Assembly (NCBI GenBank): GCA_039105265.1
Contig: JAPFFF010000036.1
Coordinates: 124,001-188,000, forward strand
Length of the DNA stretch: 64,000 nt
Reading direction: 5' to 3'
Source: Tritrichomonas musculus
Lineage: Eukaryota > Parabasalia > Tritrichomonadida > Tritrichomonadidae
Shown here: positions 33,301 to 42,168 of the stretch, piece by piece
Layout of the letters: every line of letters begins with the position of its first letter
How positions within the stretch are numbered: the stretch's first letter is position 1
Translations under genes and position numbers: made by a program
Notes under the pieces: model-generated
What the model was told of the DNA's origin: nothing
What the model saw: only the letters and a program-made list of their open reading frames with translations
The model's database searches: none

Positions 33301-33486
33301 ATTCTTCCGAAAAGATATAATTTGCCTAGTGTGTATGATACTGCTTGTTTAGCAGCTATTTCTTGTTCAACTACAAAAAAATATGTTCCATTCTGCCAAC
33401 AAATTCTAAACCAAAATAGACATGATCCAATAAAAGAATTTAATAATTCATTTGATAATTTTCTTAAACATTATGGACTTAATTAA
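30361..33486 (+). CDS. Large multi-pass membrane protein with lipase-like C-terminal domain
   Basis: A 1041-residue protein. Residues about 27-200 contain four to six hydrophobic helices. Then comes a polar, Asn/Asp/Glu-rich region with coiled-coil potential (about 210-480), followed by three more membrane segments (about 500-605). The last about 430 residues are a Cys-containing, non-cytosolic-looking domain with many NxT/S sites. It contains FSIGHSISGTAL at residues about 907-918, the GHSxxG nucleophile elbow of class 3 lipases and other alpha/beta hydrolases, within YGIVFEAS-type strand context. The serine near 912 would be the nucleophile; acid and histidine cannot be named with confidence. 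This suggests a membrane-anchored lipid hydrolase, with function inferred only. The start is ATG and the frame is unbroken. Confidence 0.78.
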   Translation: MDDPSLDRISDESMIDNQNINEENNKKKFKFSFFLLFCIIIFIIFFLTTLEIFAAFYFTFCGIASLTINLFIYDWLSLFTKRSFFFFLSILSNFSDFGLFFILSIFIIFTIDVFFTLAKLILHFYINIIKDISDDDGNDDEKSSCFEYIELFFFCLLSLLLASGFFILFFFILYKWLFYFSAIYEIAILFYVLSHFYLFLKKYMRKNASSINEDTSNMESMSDLNIIDENNHNRENYNNEDQINNDIDFSFSINASENNDDNDDDNNENILNLLNDVENTNNLAIHLNKIDIIDIINNVNLNISIYNEKRDFYNSIIRDIRIKIISLNKKIEDLSKSSRRIRIKKIKQYGSLYPFFKCKIKNSCNDLNKIIEINNLLIKIKYKTNKYFIHDAKVILNELKNIKNLFDHPDEDEFIDKLKLNIERINAENQKNRKNSIYKYEDKINEIYAEIVEKEEDEEEKEIKTFEDVLSLIPSCEGMFDKTIPPRKCFLNQTKYNIYKITVCIIISLLQLYSILYPLILGYFSIGQFFGYFFVKAFFMIRICSYNLIDICVNWKKNIKSLRRKSYRYSFYVILFLYAVVCIASIVIFIIVSKLTIFPTIDNALYIENNNEWFKNFNTAIKPDGFCYTQALYDGTLKTEDFAMMATLPRLYDINDNGKCYLKPSKRGLFNTTMKYIFGRDYENEGINIMCKKLEHNIYLVLSSEKILNQTLQNFKNKNYTLLDQQFNITNIDYFRNFIPEGIPEKGRFLYDTYKKCTLSNLTGNCENEWDIFTQFYWKNAYSDEYANITGFERYQINIDKNMIIQPSFITDDGKRWSGTHYIIGGGYEDPWNFGFFIETVGRKYIPTLLENFIPMYSFIREYAIDQLTRLEWFNKHVFYTEDFLAKELESIIELYGQFNFSRQLLFSIGHSISGTALKVMSLSTDVYGIVFEASDGETNMNYLHKSHLSKQSESESLITNVYSNGAIITGNDEKCNVNGILPKRYNLPSVYDTACLAAISCSTTKKYVPFCQQILNQNRHDPIKEFNNSFDNFLKHYGLN

Positions 33487-33806
33487 GTATAGTTAACTTT
33501 GAATTGTTGCTTTTAATTAATTGTAACTTGACAAAATCTCAACAAATAATATTTATAACGAAATATTCAAAAAATTTTTATTACTTTCATATCAACTCCT
33601 CTTTTAATAATCTGAAAAATTCTTATCAGAGATCAAAAATTGAGGAGATCTTTAATTGATATCATTTAGAATACAAAAGATTCAATTCAATTTTATGACA
33701 AATATCAATGTTTCTCGTATAATATTCAGCTTTTTTTGTATCATCCAAAGATTTATATCAATATAAAATGTATTTCTTACAATTATACCATTTCTACACA
33801 AAGCTA
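33487..33806. other. 3' flank of the membrane protein gene
   Basis: AT-rich intergenic DNA with an ATCAGAGATC / GAGGAGATCT segment near 33625-33653; nothing else recognised. Confidence 0.4.
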
Positions 33807-33928
33807 AACTGGTACGCAAATTTTCGGACGATTCAAATTTGAATGAACATTTCAAATATTGAATTGAATATTTTTAAAATTCAATGAATTGAATAGTACG
33901 ATAAAGTCCGAAAATTTGCGTACCAGTT
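33807..33928. mobile_element. Short TA-flanked MITE, about 122 bp
   Basis: AACTGGTACGCAAATTTTCG at the left end is mirrored by CGAAAATTTGCGTACCAGTT at the right end. TA is directly outside both (33805-33806 and 33929-33930). The match runs for over 20 bases without error. A TA target and this size fit a Tc1/mariner-type MITE. The centre is an imperfect palindrome of ATTCAAAT and AATTGAAT words. Confidence 0.8.
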
Positions 33929-33994
33929 TATTTAATTTAAAAATTTTTCATTATTTTAAAAATTTTATTATTTAATTTAAAAAAGTGCCATCAA

Positions 33995-34205
33995 TCAAAG
34001 ATATTATTTATTTATTGAAAGAAACGTTTTCATTTTAAGCAACATAAGTCACCATCAATGTTGAAGTTATCAATATTTAGTTACAATTCGTATCCAATTA
34101 AGATTCTGCGACTTTTTAATCCATTTTGTAAAAGCATCAGAACTGTTTCTAAGCTGATAAAAGACTGATTTAATTATCTTAGCTATTGTTGATTTCTTCA
34201 ATAAT
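33995..34205 (-). pseudogene. Duplicated 3' end of an ankyrin gene
   Basis: The minus strand reads KSVFYQLRNSSDAFTKWIKK and then SQNLNWIRIVTKY, stop. This is a near match to the last residues of the ankyrin gene at 36915-39095, which end KSVFYPLRNSSDAFTNWIKK, SQDLNLIRMVIKH. DNA identity continues into the 3' flank (ACATAAGTSACYATCAATGT). It is a partial duplicate of the neighbouring gene, about 2.9 kb away, and has no ankyrin repeats left. Confidence 0.75.
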
Positions 34206-34287
34206 TGAGTCAAGCATTACTAAATTATCCACTTTTTTGCTATGTAATATTTTTGTTCTGGCTGGAAATCTAAATTGTTTAATATAG

Positions 34288-35316
34288 GCTTTTACGCCAT
34301 TATTTTTTTTGGAAAAAAACACGCAACATAGCTTACGCCAAAAAAATGGTAAAATTTTTAATATACTAATCTTGTTTTAAATACTAAATGCTAAAATATA
34401 ATTTACTTTTTGTGAAAGTTCTTTTGTTCAAAATTTGAAAATATTATCGAAAAATGCATGACCAATTCAAAAATTGAGAACATTCCTCAGAAATTCTCAG
34501 AAAAAAAAAATGGTGTGGTGTACGCCATTTTTAAAAATTGTTAAACAATTTTTTATTTTTATTTTTTTTTTAATTAAATATATAGTAAAATAACACTAAT
34601 AATTAGACTTCACTTTTTGTACCAACCTTTTTCTACAAATAACGATAGAAAAAATACAAGTTTGTACAATGTATTTTTTATTGAAAAAATTGAATACATA
34701 AAATAATCATATCTCTGAAAAAAGATAATATACTAAATAATTTTTTGTGAATAAATAAAATAGCAATTAAATTATTTTATAAAATCATTTTTGTAAGAGT
34801 AAAATGCAATTTTTAAAAATCATTTTTTTGTAAAGGTGAAATGATTGACCATTTTATAAAAGCATTTAATCACTCTGTGAGCAAACCAATTCACATTACT
34901 CAAGATTTCTAGATTATTTACTATTATAATATTGTTTTATAAACTTTTAATTTCTTTTTAACATATAAAACCAATACTAAAAAGCGATTATATAAAATAT
35001 AAACTTAAGTGCCACAAAATTTTAATTTTATCTGTTCATTGATTTTTTTAATAAAATTTAATTTGAAAACTTGATATTTTTGCCAAAAACATGCAAATAC
35101 AACAACAAAAATAGGGATTTTAGAATATAAACGTTAAAAAGTTACGTTAAGGAATTTGTGATATGAAAAAAGTAAAGGCTACTAATATTAATTAAATAAT
35201 AAAAAAAAAAACTGTTTAAATAAAGAGATTTTTTTTATTTTCACTTGTCTTTTTTCAGCAGGCATTGACGCCATTTCTTTAAAAAACCATACGCCATTTT
35301 GCTATGGCGTAAAAGC
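34288..35316. mobile_element. Inverted-repeat element of about 1 kb in a broken gene
   Basis: GCTTTTACGCCAT at 34288-34300 is complementary to the segment at 35304-35316. More ACGCCATT words lie inside both ends (34333, 34523, 35269, 35290). No transposase is visible. No clear target duplication was found, so the superfamily is unknown. On both outer sides the minus strand seems to be coding-like and in the same direction (35317-36165 and about 34180-34287), which suggests the element sits inside a former gene. Confidence 0.55.
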
Positions 35317-36165
35317 GTAAGTTTAAAATAACAAAAATAGATTCGATGTAATTATTGAGAAGATTTCCACTGATGTTTTCAATATCCAACAAAAAATTAT
35401 GTAAGATAAATGACAAAACCGAAAATCCTCTACAAACGCCGCTCCTTTTAAATGATTTAGTTGCAATTTTTTGATCAAGTTGTTCATAAAAATGATGACA
35501 AATTGTTAAAATTTGCATGATTATTGTTTCAATATAATGATCTTTTTGACATATTCGCATTTCTTTATGATTTTAAAATTACTATGTTTTTCACATTCTT
35601 TTATTTTTTCTATTGGAATTATAAATGGTTCAATATCGCTTTCAAATTTGCAATTAATTTCCGCTTCGGTTTTGGATTTTATCATTTTACTTAATTCAAT
35701 TTGTTTCATAACATCTTTCGCTTTGCTTTCAAATTCGTTGATAAATACATGAATGTTTGCTAGGCCATGATAATTATAGTAAATATAATTTGACAGGAAT
35801 GGGAGAAATATATCATAATACTCTACAACTAATCTTGTGAGAATAATGTTCTTCTCGTTGAAATTGGCTTTTTTCAATTCTCTTGTCCTTATCCAATAGA
35901 TTTTCTTGTCACTTGGGCCTGCGTTGACAAAATGCTCAAAAGATTTAATGAAGTTAATAATAACTTCATTTTTTAATTTATATTTCTTGAATAATCGTGC
36001 AAAATCTTCAAATTTTGTGAGGCCTTTCTTCAGAAGAAAAGTAGCATTAGGTTTTATTTGTTGTGCCATGTAATAACGGTCCATGTTTGTAGAACTATTT
36101 TGATTATCGATGAATGACTCCAAACAATTATCGAATTTGTAACTATTGTATGATTTTCTAGTCAT
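35317..36165 (-). pseudogene. Unrecognised gene, 3' part disrupted
   Basis: An intact ATG-led frame of 214 residues (36165 down to 35521) starts MTRKSYNSYKFDNCLESFI and is helical, rich in Lys, Glu, Ile and Phe, with no domain I recognise. It then stops at 35521-35523. A second frame overlaps its end and continues as a helical, coding-like sequence (HYIETIIMQILTICHHFYEQ, then RGFSVLSFILHNFLLDIEN) up to the boundary of the 1-kb element. Beyond the element, the minus strand again reads KQFRFPARTKILHSKKVDNL. I infer one longer gene broken by a frame change and an insertion. A shorter functional 214-residue protein remains possible. Confidence 0.5.
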
Positions 36166-36914
36166 GCCGGTAAAAAAATGAAATATAAGCCAAAATTTTG
36201 TCTTATTTTTTCACTCTCAAAATTGTTAAAACTTTTTGTATATAATTCAATGGCATAATATTTTCCATTTGAATTATTTTTTCAACTGAGTATGGGCACA
36301 TATATTTAAAATTTTTTCCAAGAAAGAAAGATAAAAAGAATTTCAATAGTATTAATGATATAAGGGTTTGGCTGATGATTATTTCCAGTTAATTGGAATT
36401 GTGAAGCCATTGATTTTTAAATCTGGGAGATTGATTGAAATATTTTCAAAGTCGTTTATATATTTATCATATTCATTTTCATTATCATCATTTATATTCA
36501 AAAACAAAAATACAAAAACATTAATATTTTTTTTTTGAATGATTCATTAATTATAGGAAAACATTTAACCATAAAAAATATCATTACTGAACCTTTGCCG
36601 ACGAAATTCCTGGGAATCATTGTTGACATTAACACGTGCGGCACCTTTAGCGTCAGAATCTTTTCTAAAACGATCAAAATTCACCTTTTTATACTCTATG
36701 AAGGTCAAAATAATTCAAAATCTAGCTCCAGAATCTTTATAATAATAATAGATTTTAATACTTAAGATTTTAATTTTTTTATCTAATAATATTTGTCTTT
36801 TTAATTTTTAGATTTAAAGTCTTGATAGAATTATATATATTTTTCCTACAATTGAAAAGATATCATTTTGTTTATTGAAAAAAACATTTTCATTTTAAAC
36901 AACATAAGTGACTA
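36166..36914. other. Intergenic DNA, no gene seen
   Basis: AT-rich DNA upstream of the unrecognised gene and downstream of the ankyrin gene. The minus strand near 36380-36480 has short coding-like pieces (for example ...NEYDKYINDFENISINLPDL), perhaps another relic, but too short to name. The plus-strand frame at 36535-36765 is unsupported. Confidence 0.4.
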
Positions 36915-39095
36915 TCAATGTTTAATTACCATTCGTATCAAATTAAGATCTTGCGACTTTTTAATCCAGTTTGTAAAAGCATCAGAACTGTTTCTAAGTG
37001 GATAAAAAACTGATTTTGTTAATGTGAATGCTTTTGAGACACCTTCATAATAATCATGCTCCATGAAGTAATCAATCAAATTGAATTCACGATGTTTTGC
37101 ATTCATTATATTTTCAGGTGACGTAAAATCCATCATGAACGTTACCATTTGTAAGAAATCTGAGAAATTCAAATATTCAGCATTGTACAAGATGTAACTT
37201 AATGGATTATTTTGGAATCCTTCGCTATATTTCATGTGATTAAATGTGCAACCATGATCTTTTAAGTATTGAAAAACTGGTACATAAGAATCAAAGAAAG
37301 AAGTACTAAAATCAATAAGACAATTTGAATAATCTGCTCCATATTTCAACAAAATATCAAGTAATTCGACGCTTCTTTTATTAATTGCTTGTGTAACTAA
37401 TGAATTCATAAAACTTGATGAATTCTTAAAATTAATATTGAAGAAATTTAAGAGTGTATCAATCATCTTCAAACTTTCTTCTTTCTTGTCTTTGTTTTCG
37501 AATCTACTTTCACGTAAAGTAATTGTAATGTAATTGTATTTATCTTCTTGTGAAATTGTTGGTTTATAACTCATTAAATAATCAAAAAGTTTTAAGTCAT
37601 TGTGCTCACAAGCAATTTCAATACAATTATATTTAGTGATCATTTCATTGTTGAAAGGTGCTGACTTTTTAATCAAATTAATAACATCGTCGAAGCTTCC
37701 ATTTTTAATCATTAAAATAACCAATGGTGACTCTTTCGGATTGCTATAATTTGCGACATTTAATCCTTTCTTTAAGAGCAAATTCAATAAATCAAATTCT
37801 TTTGATTTAATCAACTCTGCAACGTTAATTTTACTAAATTCAACATTTTTACTCAGCAGAAAATCAATTGTCTTTTCATCTTTGTTATTACATGCTCTTT
37901 CCATGTATTTATCACCATAAGTAGTATTAAGAACGAATATTTTATTATAATGAATCTTAAAATGATCATCAAAATAATGAATCATTTCTTGATCTCCTTT
38001 GCTAATTACTTTCATCATTAACAAATCAAGATCGGAATCTATAGCAGCTCCATTTTCAATCAAAAGCTTAACAATATCGAAATATCCTTTTGAAATAGCC
38101 TCATCTAATGCTGCACAACGTTGTGAACTTTCTTGTTTAATATCAGTATTGTTTTGTTCTAATAAAAATTTGACAATGTCAATGTGTCCATTTGAAGCAG
38201 CTTCAATCAATGGGTGATGCTTTCTTCCTATCATGTTGAGATCTATTTTACTCTTTTTCAAAATAAGTTTAACGCATTCAAGTGATCCAGCCTTACATGC
38301 ACACACAAGAGGAGTCATTGATTCTTCATTACAGACATCAAATTGCTTTTTATAGAATTCTTTGTATCGTTGAATAAACTCAACAATTTGATATTGGCCT
38401 CCAATGCAAGCAAAATGAAGCGGTGTTGACTTTTTTACTAACAAACTATCAAGCTGATATTTGGAAGAAGCTGTTTCAATGATTAGCTTGACAATATTAA
38501 TGCTACCATAGAGACATGCCACATGAATCGATAAAAGTTGAGGGCCATGCGTCGAACTTGACGTTAAAATGTCAATTCCTTTCATCATCAAATATTTCAT
38601 TACCTCTAAGTGGCCAGACATGGCTGCATAGTGGCATGGATAGAATCCATATTTGTCTTGAATGTTCATGCTTACACCAGCCTGTTCAAGCTCTCGTATG
38701 ATGGCTATGCTGCCTCCAATGCATGCAAAATGAATGGGTGAACGTTTAAAATCATCAAGTTTTAAAAATTCTTCTGAACCACAAGGCAAGAGATGAGACA
38801 ATGATTTGAAGCATTTTTCAGAACCAAAACAGGCACATAATGAGGAATATGGGGGATTATCATTGAGAAATACCGGAAGTCTGTAATTTGTAATTCGAAA
38901 TGTCTTGTTAATATTACAATTGTCATTTCCTTTGATAAGGTTCATAAATTTTTCTTCATTATCATCTAATATTGAATCTAAAATTTCTAAATTAAATTTA
39001 TTAATGGATTCCTCGCTTTTTGTTGATTTATTATCATTATAAATAGTTCTATAATTCTTTCCACCAAAAAATTGGTGATAAAATTGTGAAAACAT
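36915..39095 (-). CDS. Ankyrin-repeat protein, 726 residues
   Basis: ATG-led and unbroken. The N-terminal about 110 residues are helical. Repeats begin at about residue 120 (SPIHFACIGGSIAIIRELEQ) and continue with clear units such as YPCHYAAMSGHLEVMKYLMM, TPLHFACIGGQYQIVEFIQR, TPLVCACKAGSLECVKLILK and AALDEAISKGYFDIVKLLIE. Further repeats grow more degenerate to about residue 610. Such proteins form one of the largest trichomonad families; the repeats mediate protein binding, with no enzymatic domain visible and no signal peptide or membrane segment. The very end (KSVFYPLRNSSDAFTNWIKK and on) is duplicated at 33995-34205. A TCAAAAAGTGG word lies about 50 bases upstream of the start. Confidence 0.9.
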   Translation of the reverse strand: MFSQFYHQFFGGKNYRTIYNDNKSTKSEESINKFNLEILDSILDDNEEKFMNLIKGNDNCNINKTFRITNYRLPVFLNDNPPYSSLCACFGSEKCFKSLSHLLPCGSEEFLKLDDFKRSPIHFACIGGSIAIIRELEQAGVSMNIQDKYGFYPCHYAAMSGHLEVMKYLMMKGIDILTSSSTHGPQLLSIHVACLYGSINIVKLIIETASSKYQLDSLLVKKSTPLHFACIGGQYQIVEFIQRYKEFYKKQFDVCNEESMTPLVCACKAGSLECVKLILKKSKIDLNMIGRKHHPLIEAASNGHIDIVKFLLEQNNTDIKQESSQRCAALDEAISKGYFDIVKLLIENGAAIDSDLDLLMMKVISKGDQEMIHYFDDHFKIHYNKIFVLNTTYGDKYMERACNNKDEKTIDFLLSKNVEFSKINVAELIKSKEFDLLNLLLKKGLNVANYSNPKESPLVILMIKNGSFDDVINLIKKSAPFNNEMITKYNCIEIACEHNDLKLFDYLMSYKPTISQEDKYNYITITLRESRFENKDKKEESLKMIDTLLNFFNINFKNSSSFMNSLVTQAINKRSVELLDILLKYGADYSNCLIDFSTSFFDSYVPVFQYLKDHGCTFNHMKYSEGFQNNPLSYILYNAEYLNFSDFLQMVTFMMDFTSPENIMNAKHREFNLIDYFMEHDYYEGVSKAFTLTKSVFYPLRNSSDAFTNWIKKSQDLNLIRMVIKH

Positions 39096-39455
39096 TAAAA
39101 AAAAATTTTTTTTATATATTTGAAAATGCCGATAAACATTGCCTCAAAAAGTGGGAAATAATGAAAATAAAAAACACTTTTTCTCATTCATTTTCAATTC
39201 TTTTTTATTTCTAACATGATGTGAAAAACTGTATAGCACATAAAAAACTATAGAATAAAAACACATTGAATATAATTGAAAGAGAAAATTTAGCAAATTA
39301 AAAAAAAGATCTAAATGAGATTCTTTTTTAATATACCCTATACTTTAAAAAAAAATAATACTTAATAATAAAATGTAGTTTTATATAGCTGATTTTTTTT
39401 AAGAAATATCTGAGAATTTTTTTAAGAAATATTTGGTTTTTTATTTGATTTGAAG
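39096..39455. other. Upstream region of the ankyrin gene
   Basis: AT-rich intergenic DNA. It contains TCAAAAAGTGG at about 39143-39153 and a tandem AAGAAATATYTG pair near 39401-39435. No gene. Confidence 0.45.
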
Positions 39456-40692
39456 TCAAATCAAATTCCCATAGATTTCAAATGAATCAATCACCAATTG
39501 ATTATTGCCACTCCAATTTGGTCCAGTGAGTCGCATCCGGACGTATCTGAATCCTTTCGAAGTTGGATGGTTCACCTTGAATGTGTGAACAAGGCTAGAA
39601 CTTGCCAAGTGTGGGCATTCGCTCTCTTCATCGACGGTTTCCCATGAGATTCTATCGTTGCTGCACTCAATGACCCAGCTTTTTGGATGGCTGTTGTATT
39701 GGTATGACCTGATTGTGTAGTGGGTTGGAACTACTCGACTCTCACGAAAATCAAAGCGGAGCCAGCAATTTTGCTCAATATTGGTGTAAAAATATTTGTT
39801 TTTATCTTCAAACAGAGTGACAACTCGAGGCTGATGATTTTCAGAACTATTGCAAATGGACGATGAAGTGATGGCAACTTTGCTTTCAATTTGTCCGTTT
39901 GTTTCTGTGCGAAGGTGATTCAAAATTCCATTGAAATCTTTCTGTCCTGAAGGCGAAAATTCAATTCTCTTCTTCTTCTTGTGGATTTTGTCACTTTTCT
40001 GTCTGTATCGTTTATTTTCGACCGTTTCTTCTTCCTTCTCAATTCCATTCTCGAGCCGATTTGAAAGGCGAATCCAAATTCTGCGGTTCATGTCTTCACT
40101 ATCGAAGTTCTGCGTGAATTCCTTCATCACATCACCAGTCACATTTTCAAACAAAACGGTTTCATACAAAATTGAATACATGCTGTCACTTTTGTACAAT
40201 TTATTAACAAATTTCAGGAGTTGGTCTTCTGCATTCAATTGAAGCTTATCGTTGCTCACAATCCTTGCCAGAGTATCAATTGAAAGATTTTGCATTTCTT
40301 CTTCCTTAGTCTCGCACAATTCAAAGAAATGCGACGATACAAAGTCAATTTCTGAGGAAAGACGTTTAGAATAAAAATTACTGAATTTTTCATGCTGCTT
40401 GAGTTTCAATGACTTCAAGAACAAAGGGAACTTCATTTTCTGAAATTGAATATTCTTGGAAATTGAAAAGTTTGAGAATCTGCGAAAAATCGCCGGGATA
40501 TGAAGTGTTGATTGTATAGGTGTCAAATGTTGGATCATTTGAATGAATATCGCAGATAATTGGTGAAAGAAGATCAGAGATTAATCGACTTGTCTTAAAT
40601 TCTTGTCCATTGACAATAAATGTAAAGTCATTTCCATAACTTTGGAATGGAACAGTCAAAATGAATGATGTATTAACCTTTATGATGCTCAT
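39456..40692 (-). CDS. BTB-like/discoidin (F5/8 type C) protein, split by a frameshift
   Basis: The first frame (40692 to 40390, ATG start) is a BTB-like domain: NDFTFIVNGQEFKTSRLISD, then LLSPIICDIHSNDPTFDTYT. It stops at 40390-40392. The second frame overlaps it and carries on with EKFSNFYSKRLSSEIDFVSS and a BACK-like helical region. A basic linker follows (KIHKKKKRIEF), then an F5/8 type C (discoidin) domain from about 40000 down: LRFDFRESRVVPTHYTIRSY, SWVIECSNDRISWE, FRYVRMRLTGPNWSG, FEIYGNLI. Together they make about 410 residues, the expected architecture of a common trichomonad family. A single-base difference near 40395 separates the halves. Discoidin domains bind glycans or lipids; the protein has no signal peptide, so the ligand is unclear. 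Confidence 0.82.
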
Positions 40693-40864
40693 GCCCTTTT
40701 AATAGTAAATGACATGTGATATAAATTTTTTAAAAATTTTTAAATTTTTATTCTTTTTTTAAATATCTCCAGTAATTAACTTAAAGAATCAAAATAAATA
40801 TAATTTCTAAATTTAACATATTACATATATAATAAAATAAATTTATTTATATTTTTTATTATTA

Positions 40865-41640
40865 TTAAGCAAGATTAAAATTATTAAAATACGATCTACC
40901 AGACAAGATTGATCTTGCTCTCTCATCATTATCTGAAGCCATATTTAAATACTTATAAGCCTCATCTACATCTCTTCTAACAAAATTGCCCTTGATCAGC
41001 ATTACTGCAAAGCAAAACATAGTATTCACATTTCCGCAGTCGGCCGCCTTTTTCACGAAGGTTGTAGCCTCCTTCCTGTCCAATGATCCTCCCATTCCCT
41101 TGTAACGCATCATTGCATAAGCGAACACTTTTTGAAATAACTAACCGCCAAACTCATGTCAATTTCAACGCCTTCGCCGTTATGCAGCAAGCAACCAAAC
41201 TGATACATCGCATCGACATAACCGTCATCTACCAACTTTTTGAATAAAACCGCTCTCTTTTTTTTGTCGGGCATAAAGCCGACTCCTTCCAGATGCATTG
41301 ATGCCAGGAGATACAAAGTGTTAGGATAACCGTTATTAGCAGCTTTTTGAATGTAATTCATTGTCTCATTCAAATTGACCTAAACTTTTTCACCTTTCAT
41401 TTTTATTAGACCATAGGTAAGCATGGCTTCAACGTTTTTCGAATCAGCCGCCAATTTGATGTACTTCAAACCTTCTTCAACCTCGCATTCAATTTCTTTC
41501 CCTTGAAAAAGTGAAAGACAATAGATATACATTGAATTCACTTCACCTCCATCAGCAGCAATTTTGAAATATCGTAACGACTCCTGCACATCTCGAACGA
41601 CACCTCGTCCTTCTCCGATTCTGCCATTTTCTTTACTGTT
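40865..41640 (-). pseudogene. SEL1-repeat gene with one stop and one frameshift
   Basis: Three consecutive minus-strand segments encode SEL1-like repeats. The first is QESLRYFKIAADGGEVNSMY, then KYIKLAADSKNVEAMLTYGL. The second is NYIQKAANNGYPNTLYLLAS, then FKKLVDDGYVDAMYQFGCLL. The third is FVKKAADCGNVNTMFCFAVM, then DEAYKYLNMASDNDE. The first two are in the same frame, parted by one TAG (41377-41379). The third begins in another frame at about 41120. Upstream, about 41590-41640 has one more coding-like piece in a different frame. SEL1 repeats build helical scaffolds. With at least two breaks this is a recent pseudogene, or the assembly has base errors. Confidence 0.72.
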
Positions 41641-41709
41641 TCAAGCAAATCCCTGAAAATATTTACATAGCTTTCGTTTGGTAAATAATAATAATAGTTC
41701 TTCATGGAA

Positions 41710-42168
41710 AATTCCATGAATATTGTTTTGTCATATTAAAAACGATTATTTTGTTCTCAATTTTATAATATGAAGAATGCATTATTATCTTGAATTGTAT
41801 ATCTTATTTATTTAATTTTATAATAAAATCTAATTTTATATAAAGTATTGCATAAGATAAAAAGCTGTAATTAATAAAGTTAAAAAATTAATTTATTTTT
41901 AATTCAAATTTTTTTATTCCGAAATACTCAATAAAAATCAAATACACCAAATAAATACATAAAAATAGTCAATAATAAAATAGGATGAAAATCCAATAAC
42001 AAATATAATTTTTATAAAATATGATCATATTTTCAAGAACGCCAAATGAAACTCCATTTTCGAGAATAATAAAAGATCATAGCTCTTTCTCAGTGAAGAA
42101 AAAATGCTTCCTACAGGTAAAAATAAAATGTTTCTTTATTAGATTCAGTGAAAGAATTCAATGTGATT
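41710..42168. other. Intergenic DNA
   Basis: AT-rich, no gene or repeat recognised between the SEL1 relic and the 3' end of the glycine-rich gene. Confidence 0.4.
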
